Below the pieces are notes generated by a model that had not been told where the DNA came from, did no database searches, and saw only the letters and a list, made by a program, of their open reading frames with translations. Positions 22,732 to 33,258 of a stretch of DNA of 39,172 nt are shown piece by piece. Numbering within the stretch: the stretch's first letter is position 1; the number at the start of each line of letters is the position of its first letter. Source of the DNA: Nitrococcus sp. (GTDB lineage: Bacteria > Pseudomonadota > Gammaproteobacteria > Nitrococcales > Nitrococcaceae); the NCBI GenBank assembly GCA_030452265.1, contig JAKDMQ010000004.1, positions 1 through 39,172 of the forward strand, written 5' to 3'. The translations under genes and the position numbers were made by a program.

Positions 22732-25700
22732 ATGTGCCTGGAAAGCGCCCTGTCCCGCTATGGCTTCACCTTTGCCGAGCTGCAAACGGCCGCCGGCCTA
22801 GCACGCTTGGATACTGCCTTTCAGGATTATCTTAGCGAGTGCGCGCAACCGCTGGCCGGCCAGCTTACAGCTTACCGCCACCGCCAAACCTCTGGGGCGG
22901 TCGAAACCAGTGCGCTGCTGCTCGCGCTTGCCCCATACCTCGAGTATTTCATCACCGATCTTTTCGGCATTACGGATGCGGTGCAAGGAGCGCGCTCGGC
23001 CACCCTCCGCCATGATGTCGTAATGGCGTTCAAGCAGGAGTTTGTCGTCAAACGGGTCAAGAAGCTTCGCCAGCGCGTCGCGGAAACCTTTCAGAGCCTG
23101 AATGACTGGTTGGATGGCCGGATTGCCGATACGAGCGCGCCCGAGCGGGAACGCGCCGTGGCCGAATACGCCATGGAGCTGCTGCGGGATCCAGCGACCA
23201 ATGCCGATTCCATCGAGCGCCTGACCCGCTGGTGCAAGCTCGTCCGCACCGACCCTAGTGCCGATTCATCGGTGGCGGGCTGGGCGAGCTTCAACCTACC
23301 AGAGCGACTTGATCATGCGCGGCTGGTTCCGCTGCAGCGGGTGGATGCCCATGGTGCGGTGCGCCTACAAGCCAGCCCCGAGCGCTGGCGTCGACGCGAC
23401 GGCTTCAAGCTCACCGATGCACGGATGGATGCGCGGGCCGTGCAGAGCGAGGTTCATTACTGCGTCTACTGCCATGAGCACGATGGCGATTTTTGCTCCA
23501 AGGGCTTTCCCGAGAAAAAAAATCACCCCGAGCTCGAGCTCAAAGCCGATCCCCTGGGCGTAACGCTCACCGGCTGTCCGCTCGAGGAGAAGATCTCGGA
23601 GATGCACCAGCTCAAGCGTGCTGGCCAGACCATCGCGGCACTGGCGATGGCCATGCTGGACAACCCCATGGTGCCGGCAACCGGGCATCGCATCTGCAAT
23701 GACTGCATGAAAAGCTGTATCTACCAAAAACAAGACCCGGTCAATATCCCGCAGATCGAGACCCGGGTTTTGACGGACGTCCTCAACCTCCCCTGGGGGG
23801 TGGAGATCTACCATCTGCTCGCGCGCTGGAATCCGCTGCGCCAGGAGCAATACCTCCAGCGCCCGGACAACGGCCGGCGGGTTCTGGTCGCCGGCATGGG
23901 GCCGGCCGGCTTTACTATGGCCCACCATCTCACCATGGAGGGCTGTGCCGTGGTGGGCATCGATGGCCTCAAGATCGAACCGCTGCCAGGCGAGATCCTG
24001 GAGAATCCCGTGCAGCGCTGGGAGGATCTGAAACAACCACTCGACGAGCGCATTCTGCTCGGCTTCGGCGGCGTCGCCGAGTACGGCATCACCGTACGCT
24101 GGGACAAGAACTTTCTGAAGCTCATTTATCTGTCGCTCGCGCGTCGGGCAAATTTTCGCGTCTACGGCGGGATCCGTCTCGGTGGAACCATCACTTTGGA
24201 GGACGCCTGGGCACTCGGCTTCGATCATGTCTGCAACGCCACCGGCGCAGGCCTGCCGAGGGTCATCCACATGGGCAACAGCCTAGCGCGAGGTATGCGC
24301 CAGGCGAGCGACTTTCTCATGGCATTGCAGCTCACTGGTGCCGCCAAGGCGTCCAGTCTCGCCAGTCTCCAGGTGCGTCTGCCCGCCGTTGTGATCGGCG
24401 GCGGCCTGACCGGCATCGATACAGCTACCGAGGTCCAGGCGTACTACATCAAGCAAGTAGAAAAGACCCTTTGGCGCTACGAAGTATTGGTAGCCGAGCA
24501 CGGTACAGAGCGCGTCACCAATGGGCTCAATCCCGAGGACCGCGCGATATTAGCGGAGCTCCTCGAACACGGGGCTGCGGCAAGGGCCGAGCGCGATCGC
24601 GCCTCGGCAGCCGCCGAGGCGCCGGACTTCACGCCACTGCTGCGCCAATGGGGCGGTGTGACCCTCGCCTACCGCAAGGGAGTCAACGCCTCACCTGCCT
24701 ATATCCGCAACCACGAGGAGGTGGTCAAGGCGACCGAGGAAGGTCTGTTCTATGCCGAAGGCCTGGAGCCGCTCTACGTAAAGCTCGACGACTATGGCCA
24801 CGTGCAAGGCTTGGTGTGCCGGCGTATGAAATGCGAGGAAGGTCGCTGGCTGGCAACGCGGGAGGAAGTGACCCTGCCCGCCCGATCGATTTTCGTCGCC
24901 GCGGGCACGGTTCCCAACACCCTATTTGAGCGCGAGTACCCCGGCACCTTTACGCTCGACGGTAACCACTACCTGGCCCATGTAGCTCATGCCACGGGGG
25001 TCCAGCCGGTGGGTTTGGCACGCCACTGCAAATCCGCGGAATTCGGTCCGTTCACATCGTATGATCAAAATAACCGCCGCGTAACATTCCTGGGAGATAC
25101 ACATCCTGCCTTTCACGGCAGCGTGGTAAAAGCGATCGCCTCGGCAAAACGAAGTTACCCGCAAGTCATCGAAACGCTGCGCGGCCAGCCGGCTGCGACG
25201 GCGCTCACGCCCCGCGATTTCCTGACACGTATGGATGATCTGCTCGTGGCCCAGGTGGTCGAAGTCAAACGGCTCAATCCGGCGCTGGTCGAGCTTTGGA
25301 TTCGCGCCCCAATGGCCGCTCGCAACTTCCGCCCCGGCCAATTCTTTCGCCTGCAGACCTTCGAGTCGAGCAGCCCCGTCGTGGCTGGTACTCGAATGCA
25401 GATACCACTACTCACGGTAAGCGGCACGGGGGTCAGAGATGACATGATCCGGCTCATCGTCCTGCAATGGGGCATCGCGGCACGCCTAGTCGGGCGCTTG
25501 CAGCCGGGCACGCCCCTGGTCCTAATGGGGCCCACGGGCGCTCCGAGCGATATACCGCGGGAGAAAACCATTATGGTGGTGGCGGGCCGCTGGGGCGCCG
25601 CGGTTATGCTCGATATCGGCGCCGCGCTTCGCGCTGCCGGCAACCGGGTACTTTACGTCGCCGCTTTCGGCGACGCGAGCGAGGTCGACCATCAGGATGA

Positions 25701-26217
25701 GCTCGAGGCCGGCGCCGATCAGATCATCTGGTGCACGGCGCGCGCGCCCGCGGTGCGTTCGCGCCGCGCCCAGGACACCAGCGTCGTGGCCACGGATATG
25801 GTCGATCTGGTGCGTGGCTATGGCAACGGTGAGATTCGCGCCGCAAGCGCCGAGGCCATTGCGCTGCAAAGCGTCGATCGGATCATGGTCATGGGGGGCA
25901 CCGGGTTGCTCAAAAGCTTTCAGGGTGCACTCGAGAAAACGTTGAAGCCCTACTTCCAACCCAACGTAGAGGCCTTCGGCACGGTCGGCAGCCCGATGCA
26001 GTGCATGCTCAAGGGCGTTTGCGCCCAATGCCTGCAGTGGCAGATAGACCCGGACAATGGCGAGCGAACCCGCCCGGTCTTCTCCTGCGCCGGCCAAGAT
26101 CAGCCGTTGTCCTGGATTGACCTCGACAATCTCGCTGCCCGCCAGCAGCAAAATCGCCTCTCTGACCACCTAGCCGGGTTATGGCTCGATTATGTACTAC
26201 GCCAAGCCGACCATTGA
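22732..26217 (+). CDS. Large iron-sulfur flavoprotein: GltD/NfnB-like half fused to PyrK/NfnA-like half
   Basis: The 1161-aa product (first in-frame ATG at 22732, weak binding site) has an N-terminal helical region of about 240 residues. Then come two Cys clusters, C244/C247/C255 and C322/C325/C329 (CNDCMKSC, before DPVNIPQIE), resembling the [4Fe-4S] region of small-subunit glutamate synthase (GltD). An FAD site GMGPAG (388-393) and a second nucleotide site GGGLTG (556-561) follow. From about residue 834 a ferredoxin-reductase-like domain starts, with FRPGQFFRL, then VMGGTG and a PyrK-type [2Fe-2S] pattern C1091, C1097, C1100, C1119. GltD-like plus PyrK-like modules make up NfnAB and sulfide dehydrogenase SudAB. 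It is probably cytoplasmic and moves electrons between NAD(P)H and another carrier; bifurcation is a hypothesis only. Confidence 0.8.
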   Translation: MCLESALSRYGFTFAELQTAAGLARLDTAFQDYLSECAQPLAGQLTAYRHRQTSGAVETSALLLALAPYLEYFITDLFGITDAVQGARSATLRHDVVMAFKQEFVVKRVKKLRQRVAETFQSLNDWLDGRIADTSAPERERAVAEYAMELLRDPATNADSIERLTRWCKLVRTDPSADSSVAGWASFNLPERLDHARLVPLQRVDAHGAVRLQASPERWRRRDGFKLTDARMDARAVQSEVHYCVYCHEHDGDFCSKGFPEKKNHPELELKADPLGVTLTGCPLEEKISEMHQLKRAGQTIAALAMAMLDNPMVPATGHRICNDCMKSCIYQKQDPVNIPQIETRVLTDVLNLPWGVEIYHLLARWNPLRQEQYLQRPDNGRRVLVAGMGPAGFTMAHHLTMEGCAVVGIDGLKIEPLPGEILENPVQRWEDLKQPLDERILLGFGGVAEYGITVRWDKNFLKLIYLSLARRANFRVYGGIRLGGTITLEDAWALGFDHVCNATGAGLPRVIHMGNSLARGMRQASDFLMALQLTGAAKASSLASLQVRLPAVVIGGGLTGIDTATEVQAYYIKQVEKTLWRYEVLVAEHGTERVTNGLNPEDRAILAELLEHGAAARAERDRASAAAEAPDFTPLLRQWGGVTLAYRKGVNASPAYIRNHEEVVKATEEGLFYAEGLEPLYVKLDDYGHVQGLVCRRMKCEEGRWLATREEVTLPARSIFVAAGTVPNTLFEREYPGTFTLDGNHYLAHVAHATGVQPVGLARHCKSAEFGPFTSYDQNNRRVTFLGDTHPAFHGSVVKAIASAKRSYPQVIETLRGQPAATALTPRDFLTRMDDLLVAQVVEVKRLNPALVELWIRAPMAARNFRPGQFFRLQTFESSSPVVAGTRMQIPLLTVSGTGVRDDMIRLIVLQWGIAARLVGRLQPGTPLVLMGPTGAPSDIPREKTIMVVAGRWGAAVMLDIGAALRAAGNRVLYVAAFGDASEVDHQDELEAGADQIIWCTARAPAVRSRRAQDTSVVATDMVDLVRGYGNGEIRAASAEAIALQSVDRIMVMGGTGLLKSFQGALEKTLKPYFQPNVEAFGTVGSPMQCMLKGVCAQCLQWQIDPDNGERTRPVFSCAGQDQPLSWIDLDNLAARQQQNRLSDHLAGLWLDYVLRQADH

Positions 26218-26556
26218 GAGGCTACGCGGACCGGACTACAGAGTGTCGTGCATGAGAGGATGCGATTACGAGGCGTCGGCCGCGGCCCGCAAGCCGCGAT
26301 CCGCGGTGAGAAATTCGACTCCAGCCGCTCCGGGTTGTCCAGGACCATTTTGTTCTGCTCAGACATTCCAGTCCTAGCAAAGAGTTAAGGCCACTATCCG
26401 AACGCCGCCACGCGCGTGCTCGCTCTTGTGGCGCGCCGCGTGGCGATGGATTGGCTACAGCGCTTCGGTTATTCGCAAAGGTGCGCGATGACATCTGGCC
26501 AATGCTGGGCCCGCCAATGTCTCGGCGGCGGTGATCCGGGTGGGCGGCCGGAACGA
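26218..26556. other. Space between convergent flavoprotein and Uma2 genes
   Basis: These 339 bases contain no recognised gene and no convincing terminator. A minus-strand stretch near 26290-26340 translates to VEFLTADRGLRAAADAS, reminiscent of the end of PIN-domain proteins, but nothing upstream supports it. Confidence 0.4.
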
Positions 26557-27108
26557 TTAGTGCGCAACGCCCTCGTATACGGACTCCACGGACATGGTCA
26601 AATCCACGGATTGTAAGCACACACTGTCTGCACCTCTGCAGGTCTCCAGCTCCCATCCGTCGCCCCTGCGGCGGTAGACCCGCACTTCGGTTTTGTCTTG
26701 GGCGATGACGACATACTCCCTTAGACTCGCCAAACCCTGGTAAACCACGCGCTTCTCCAGCAAATCGCGGGCTTCGGTGGCGGGCGAGAGCACTTCGGCC
26801 ACCAGCACGGGCCGCGCGACGTAGTACTCGTGACGGTCGTCGACGTCGCAGTTTACGACGACATCGGGATAATAGAAGGCGTCTGCCACGCGGACCTTCA
26901 TATCCGCAACAAAGATCTGACAGGGTCCTCCCCGCAAGTGGCCGCGAAGCGCCACCGCCATGTTGAGAGCAATGATATTGTGCGCCCGGCTGCCACCGAC
27001 CATGGCGTAGATCTGGCCATCGACGTATTCGTGCCGGACTTCGGCCAAAAGCTCACCATCCAGGTATTCCTGCGGTGACAGGCGGTGCAGACGCTCTACC
27101 ACGGACAT
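26557..27108 (-). CDS. Uma2-family (DUF820) putative endonuclease
   Basis: The 183-aa protein matches the Uma2 family, which has a PD-(D/E)XK nuclease fold. Visible landmarks are the N-terminal LSPQEYLDGE, HEYVDGQIYAM, the acidic pair D82 in YYPDVVV and E105 in VLVAEVLSP, and Lys 119 in LLEKRVVYQ. Uma2 proteins are very numerous in cyanobacteria and some other groups; their function is unknown and nuclease activity is inferred from the fold. It starts only 15 bases after cbbX on the same strand, so it should be co-transcribed with the cbb genes. The codon and GC character look similar to its neighbours. No partner antitoxin is visible. Confidence 0.88.
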   Translation of the reverse strand: MSVVERLHRLSPQEYLDGELLAEVRHEYVDGQIYAMVGGSRAHNIIALNMAVALRGHLRGGPCQIFVADMKVRVADAFYYPDVVVNCDVDDRHEYYVARPVLVAEVLSPATEARDLLEKRVVYQGLASLREYVVIAQDKTEVRVYRRRGDGWELETCRGADSVCLQSVDLTMSVESVYEGVAH

Positions 27109-27123
27109 GGTGAAAGACCTTCG

Positions 27124-28038
27124 TCACTCGTCGTCAAAAACACGGCTTGCGAGGATGTCGTCCGCCTCGATCGTCATCAGCTCCTCGGAAGTCGGCTCCC
27201 CGCCCTTTGCGAACAATCGGTTGGCATGCCGCAGCCGTGCTCGGTCGAGGCCATTTCGCACGGAGCGCGCATTGGCAAAATGCTCTTGCTTCATCCGCCG
27301 CTCGAGGTAACCGGAAAAGGCTTTCTCGGCCGCCTCGTCGAACCGGTAGTTCTGTTCGGCCAGCATGAGATTCGCGATTGCAAGTAACTCCTGCGCGGTA
27401 TAGTCAGGGAACTCGATATGATGGGCGATACGCGAGCGGATTCCTGGGTTGCTCTTGAAGAACGTACTCATCCGCTCTTGGTAGCCGGCAAGGATCACGA
27501 CCAAGTCTTCGCGATTCTCCTCCATGACCTGCAGCAGAATCTCAATGGTCTCTTGGCCATAGTCCCGCTCATTCTCCGGACGATAGAGATAGTAGGCCTC
27601 ATCGATGAACAGCACACCGCCCATCGCGCGCTTGATGACCTCCTTGGTCTTCGGTGCGGTATGGCCGATGTACTGGCCGACCAAATCATCGCGGGTGACG
27701 GATACCAGGTGGCCCTTACGCACGTAGCCGAGCCGATGCAGGATCTCGGCCATACGAAAGGCAACCGTGGTTTTTCCGGTGCCCGGGTTGCCGGTGAAGC
27801 TCATGTGCAGGGTAGGTGCGCCGGTAACGAGATTGTGCTTCGCCCGTAAGCGGTCCACGAGGAGCAAAGCCGCAATCTCGCGAATGCGGGTCTTAACGGG
27901 TTTGAGCCCAACGAGCTCGCGATCGAGCTTATCCAGAACCTCCTGGACGTTCGATGCGCGAAATTCCTCTTCGAGACTGACCTGCCCGCTCTGCTCAGCG
28001 TGTTCGGCCACGCTGCTGCGCTCTGAATCATCTGTCAT
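27124..28038 (-). CDS. cbbX: Red-type RuBisCO activase CbbX (AAA+ ATPase)
   Basis: CbbX is a hexameric AAA+ ATPase that releases inhibitory sugar phosphates from red-type RuBisCO by pulling on the C-terminus of the large subunit. The 304-aa product has Walker [10 protein letters not shown] (83-91), the pore-loop motif YIG (123-125), Walker [11 protein letters not shown] (142-151), and the arginine-containing NPGIRSRI segment. The N-terminal 30 residues are acidic and variable. Its pairing with Form IC cbbLS is exactly what is expected from established knowledge. It lies 155 bases after cbbS, with a strong hairpin between them, and has only a weak ribosome binding site (GGGGCAAGTC). Confidence 0.96.
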   Translation of the reverse strand: MTDDSERSSVAEHAEQSGQVSLEEEFRASNVQEVLDKLDRELVGLKPVKTRIREIAALLLVDRLRAKHNLVTGAPTLHMSFTGNPGTGKTTVAFRMAEILHRLGYVRKGHLVSVTRDDLVGQYIGHTAPKTKEVIKRAMGGVLFIDEAYYLYRPENERDYGQETIEILLQVMEENREDLVVILAGYQERMSTFFKSNPGIRSRIAHHIEFPDYTAQELLAIANLMLAEQNYRFDEAAEKAFSGYLERRMKQEHFANARSVRNGLDRARLRHANRLFAKGGEPTSEELMTIEADDILASRVFDDE

Positions 28039-28149
28039 GACTTGCCCCGCTTGTGACTTTGCGTCTTTCGGTTTGCGCCGCTGGTAGAGCCATTCGATGA
28101 GCGCCTTGGCTTGCGGTCATGGCTGCGGTTCACGCTATTTCCAGGCCAA

Positions 28150-28182
28150 TGCCGGCCCTTGCGCGTTGCGCAGGGGCCGGCA
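28150..28182 (-). promoter_or_regulatory. Stable hairpin in the cbbS-cbbX gap
   Basis: GCCGGCCCTTGCGC (28151-28164) pairs with GCGCAGGGGCCGGC (28168-28181), extended by one T-A pair; one wobble, loop GTT. No T run follows in the direction of transcription, so it is more likely to block 3'-exonucleases and protect cbbLS mRNA than to be a classical terminator. Confidence 0.6.
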
Positions 28183-28193
28183 CCTCGGCGCCT

Positions 28194-28610
28194 TTAGTAG
28201 CGGCTGCCCTCAGGCTTCTCGGTCGCATAGCTGTGGACCGTGTAGCGGATTGCCCGACCGTCCACCTCCTGGCGGTTGAGCCGGAATCCAGGCTCTTCCT
28301 TGGGCCGGTTGACGATGAACGACATGCGCGGCGTTTCCCAACCACGGCCGTTATCGAAGGCCGTCACGCGAATGTAGTGATTCGGGTAGGCCTTGCGGCA
28401 GTTGTTGACCTCCAGCAAAGCCCCGGCCGAGTCGCGCAAATCGAACATCGGCAGATCCCACATCTCCCAATAAGTATTGCGCGGATGCGGATCGTCGGTG
28501 AACTCGACATTCACCGCCCAGCCGTTTTGCACGGCGTATTCGATCTGCGCCCTGATCTGCTCGTCGGAGAGATCGGGCAGGAACGAGAACTGACCTTGAG
28601 TGATTTTCAT
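28194..28610 (-). CDS. cbbS: RuBisCO small subunit, red-type Form IC
   Basis: The 138-aa protein begins [19 protein letters not shown] and contains the family segments [33 protein letters not shown] and [17 protein letters not shown]. The C-terminal extension of about 30 residues, from [15 protein letters not shown] on, is the hallmark of red-type small subunits, where it forms a beta-hairpin in the central channel of the L8S8 complex. It is 18 bases downstream of cbbL, with TGAGGTAGCCTCC-like upstream sequence providing the ribosome binding site (GAGGAGG). It should be made together with CbbL. Confidence 0.97.
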   Translation of the reverse strand: MKITQGQFSFLPDLSDEQIRAQIEYAVQNGWAVNVEFTDDPHPRNTYWEMWDLPMFDLRDSAGALLEVNNCRKAYPNHYIRVTAFDNGRGWETPRMSFIVNRPKEEPGFRLNRQEVDGRAIRYTVHSYATEKPEGSRY

Positions 28611-28628
28611 TGAGGTAGCCTCCTCGCT

Positions 28629-30208
<1,580 letters not shown>

Positions 30209-30218
<10 letters not shown>

Positions 30219-31159
30219 ATATATTGTGCATCGGCAGAACTGCGACCCCTCCCGTAGTCCGAATCCCACACTCGCGCAGCCTGTTCCAGTACGTAGTGCT
30301 TGAATGCTTTGGCAATAGGCGATAGCCGTTTTCCGTGCCGATGGACGACATACCACTGCCGCACGATCGGTAATGATTTCACATCCAGGATAGCGAGCTG
30401 CCCCCCGGCCAGCTCGAGCTCCAACGTGTGCACCGAGACAATCCCCAGGCCAAGCCCGGCCATCACGGCCCACTTGATCGCCTCGTTGCTCGTCATCTGC
30501 ATCGTCGTACGCAGCGCGATCTTCTGCTCGGCGAAGTATTTTTCCATGGCCCTGCGCGTACCCGAGGCAGTTTCCCGCACGACGAAGGGCTCCTTCACCA
30601 ACTCCGCGAGCGGGATCTGCTCGCGCTTTGTCAAAGGATGTCCAGGGGAGGCGATCACCACCAGCGGGTTATCCATAAACGACTCGCCCACGAGCTCCGA
30701 TTCCGCGGGCGGGCGGCCCATGATGACGATATCCGTCTCGTTGGCTTCCAGGCGCGAGAGCAAGGTCTGCCGATTGGTAATCTCGAGGCTCAGAGTAATG
30801 CCCTGGTGCTGACGGCAGAAATTAGCCAGCAGCCGGGTCGCGAAGAAACCAACGGTGCTCGCTACTGATACGATCAGCCTGCCCCGGCCCAGGCCCTTGA
30901 GCTCAGCAAAGGCTTCGTCCGCCTCGAGCAGTTGCCGGCTGATGGCCTTGCTGTAGCGGTGTAGCTCCCGGCCGGCCTCCGTTAAAAATATCCGCTTACC
31001 AAGCTGCTCGAATAACGACAGTCCGATCTTCTCTTCGAGCTGGCGAATCTGAATGGAGACCGCCGGCTGCGTTAAATGCAGCTCCTCCGAGGCACGCGTG
31101 TAGCTCAGATTTCGTGCTACGGCTTCGAACACCTTAAGCTGGCGCAGTGTGACCCGCAT
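30209..31159 (-). CDS. cbbR: LysR-type regulator of CO2 fixation, CbbR
   Basis: The 316-aa product has the LysR N-terminal helix-turn-helix (MRVTLRQLKVFEAVARN, YTRASEELHLTQPAVS, LFEQLGKRIFLTEAG) and a periplasmic-binding-like effector domain. The sequence closely resembles CbbR proteins, which sense metabolites such as RuBP or NADPH and switch on cbb operons. ATG 31159 gives the typical LysR start; a TTG at 31183 would add eight residues. It is unusual in being in the same direction as cbbLS, between pip and cbbL, instead of divergent from cbbL. It may therefore be transcribed with the upstream tkt-fba-prk-fbp genes, and its own 3' end overlaps the cbbL control region. Confidence 0.94.
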
Positions 31160-31200
31160 AGGCCGGTTTGGTCTCCTTGGCAAGCGGGGAATACGAAAGG

Positions 31201-32163
31201 CTAACCAGCGCCTTGCGCAATCGCCTCACTCGCTGCCACCAGGGAAGCGACCATTGACGGCTCGCTATCCAGATGCCCCGACTCCTCGATTACCTTTAGC
31301 TTGGCGTTAGGCCAGGCCTGGTGCAGCGTAGTGGCATTCTCAACCGGACAGACCAGATCCAGCCTACCGTGGATGATGAACCCCGGCACGTTGTTAAGCC
31401 TTTGCGTAACGTGCAGCGCGCCGCATTCGGGCTCGAGGAAGAAATTGTTGTGCGCGTACATTGCAGCGATGGCGAAGCGATCCGGATCCTGCGCTCGCGG
31501 GCTCGGCTCGAGCGCGCAAGCCGAATCCTTATTATGCCGCCAGCTTACGACACTCGCCTCCCAATGCGCCCAAGCGGCCGCGGCGGCCGCGCGGACATCC
31601 GGTGCGTTCGAGGTCAGCCGCTCGAGATAAGCCGGTACGGGCCAATCTCGGGAAGCGGCGGGCAGGGGCGCAAGATACCGCTGGTAAGCCTCTGGCAGAA
31701 TCGAGGCTACACCACGGGCGCCGAAAAACCACTCCAGATCCCGTTCCCGCCCCAGCAAAGTGCCGCGTGTCAGCAAGGCCCGCGCACGCTCTGGGTGACG
31801 CTGCGCGTAGCAAAGCGCAAGCGTTGCCCCCCAAGAGCCGCCGAATACCACCCAGCGCTCTATGCCCAGATACGCTCTTAGCGCTTCCATATCATCCAGG
31901 ATATGCGCGGTGGTATTGCGCAGCAGCATGCCCCATGGCCGCGAACGCCCGCAGCCGCGCTGATCAAAGTCGATGATTCGATAAACCGCCGGCCGGAAGA
32001 ATCGCCGGCGGTACGGCTGAGTCGATGAGCCCGGACCGCCGTGCACGATGACCACCGGCAAACCCGCGGGGCTGCCACTCTCCTCGAAATGAATCCGCGC
32101 TCCGTCGGAAGTGGCGAGGAAACCGCTGCGGTATGGGGTTATGGAAGGAAATGCGCCGTCCAT
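31201..32163 (-). CDS. pip: Proline iminopeptidase (alpha/beta hydrolase, family S33)
   Basis: Proline iminopeptidase removes N-terminal proline from peptides. The 320-aa product has the oxyanion motif HGGPG (41-45), DQRGCGRS (67-74), the nucleophile elbow GGSWGAT with Ser 110, an Asp in IHGRLDLVCP and the His in ESGHLDSEP. The cap domain has RYLAPLPA and EASVVSWRH typical of the family. Length and motifs agree with an active enzyme. It is inserted 34 bases after fbp and 41 bases before cbbR, in the same direction, so it should be co-expressed with the CBB genes. Why a peptidase is here is not clear; it may simply have been captured in the operon. Confidence 0.92.
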   Translation of the reverse strand: MDGAFPSITPYRSGFLATSDGARIHFEESGSPAGLPVVIVHGGPGSSTQPYRRRFFRPAVYRIIDFDQRGCGRSRPWGMLLRNTTAHILDDMEALRAYLGIERWVVFGGSWGATLALCYAQRHPERARALLTRGTLLGRERDLEWFFGARGVASILPEAYQRYLAPLPAASRDWPVPAYLERLTSNAPDVRAAAAAAWAHWEASVVSWRHNKDSACALEPSPRAQDPDRFAIAAMYAHNNFFLEPECGALHVTQRLNNVPGFIIHGRLDLVCPVENATTLHQAWPNAKLKVIEESGHLDSEPSMVASLVAASEAIAQGAG

Positions 32164-32197
32164 CGGCCTTGCCCGGCAATCGTTCAGGCTCTGATCG

Positions 32198-33220
32198 TTA
32201 GCGGGCAGCCTCGGCAGCCGTCTGCCCGTGGTATGAGGTCACCTGAACGACCTCGTTGCGCGAGCCCAGGATCACCGGAATGCGCTGATGCAGGTCGCTT
32301 GGCTGCACGTCGAGCATGCGCTCGTAGCCGGTCGAGGCGGCCCCGCCCGCCTGTTCGACGATCATGGCCATGGGGTTCGCCTCGTACATGAGCCGCAGCC
32401 GACCAGGGCGCTTGGGCTCACGGCAGTCATAGGGATACATAAAGACGCCGCCCCGACTCAGCACACGGTGAACCTCAGCCACCATCGAGGCCACCCAGCG
32501 CATGTTGAAGTCCTTTCCACGCGGTCCCTGGCTACCCTCCAGACATTCGCGAATATAGCGCAGCACCGGCGGATCCCAGAACCTCTGGTTGGACATGTTG
32601 ATGGCGAACTCCCGCGTATCGGCAGGGATCTGGCGCCGTGGATGGGTCAGGATGAATTCGCCGACCCGCGGATCCAAAGTAAAGGCGTCGACCCCATTGC
32701 CGGTCGTCAGCACCAACATGGTGGAGGGGCCATAGAGCGCATAGCCGGCGCACACCTGCTCGCGTCCCGGGCGCAGAAAATCCTTGACCGAGAGATCGGT
32801 GGCTACCGTTGAGGACGGCAGAACCGAGAATATCGTTCCTACCGATACGTTTACGTCGATATTTGAGGAGCCGTCCAGGGGATCGAAAATCAATAAATAG
32901 CGCCCGCTCACCGACGATGTCGGATAGATATCCGTCAACTCCTCCGAGGCCATCCCCGCCAAATGCTCGGAGCGCCCTAGGCTATGCAGCATCGCCTCGT
33001 TGGCGAAAACATCGAGCTTCTGCTGCGTCTCCCCCTGGACATTCTCGGTGCCCGCCGTACCGAGCACACCTTCGAGGCCCCCCGCCCGTATGGCATAGGA
33101 GAGCGTCTTGCACACCGCGGCGATCTCGCCGATCAACACGGCAAGATCCGCCTCCAACCCCGAGCCCTGGCGGACCCCATCGCTGAGGTACTGCGTCAGG
33201 GATGTGCCTTCGTAGCGCAT
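32198..33220 (-). CDS. fbp: Fructose-1,6-bisphosphatase class I
   Basis: The enzyme hydrolyses fructose-1,6-bisphosphate to fructose-6-phosphate in regeneration of RuBP (also gluconeogenesis); many Form IC clusters name it cbbF. The 340-aa product has the metal-binding signature DPLDGSSN (113-120), the acidic segment ASEELTD (91-97), and the substrate-binding [15 protein letters not shown] and GGVFMYPYD stretches. It is the standard length. ATG 33220 follows a GGGGG sequence. It lies 38 bases downstream of prk. The C-terminal part contains the usual EQAGGAAS and R-G-P-like segments. Confidence 0.95.
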   Translation of the reverse strand: MRYEGTSLTQYLSDGVRQGSGLEADLAVLIGEIAAVCKTLSYAIRAGGLEGVLGTAGTENVQGETQQKLDVFANEAMLHSLGRSEHLAGMASEELTDIYPTSSVSGRYLLIFDPLDGSSNIDVNVSVGTIFSVLPSSTVATDLSVKDFLRPGREQVCAGYALYGPSTMLVLTTGNGVDAFTLDPRVGEFILTHPRRQIPADTREFAINMSNQRFWDPPVLRYIRECLEGSQGPRGKDFNMRWVASMVAEVHRVLSRGGVFMYPYDCREPKRPGRLRLMYEANPMAMIVEQAGGAASTGYERMLDVQPSDLHQRIPVILGSRNEVVQVTSYHGQTAAEAAR

Positions 33221-33258
33221 TGCTCTATCCCCCGGTAATCTCTGAACGAACGAAATCG

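Noticed and set aside
26285-26345. PIN-domain-like tail (VEFLTADRGLRAAADAS) on the minus strand
   Set aside because: Only about 17 residues resemble a PIN end and nothing upstream fits; too short to call a gene or pseudogene.
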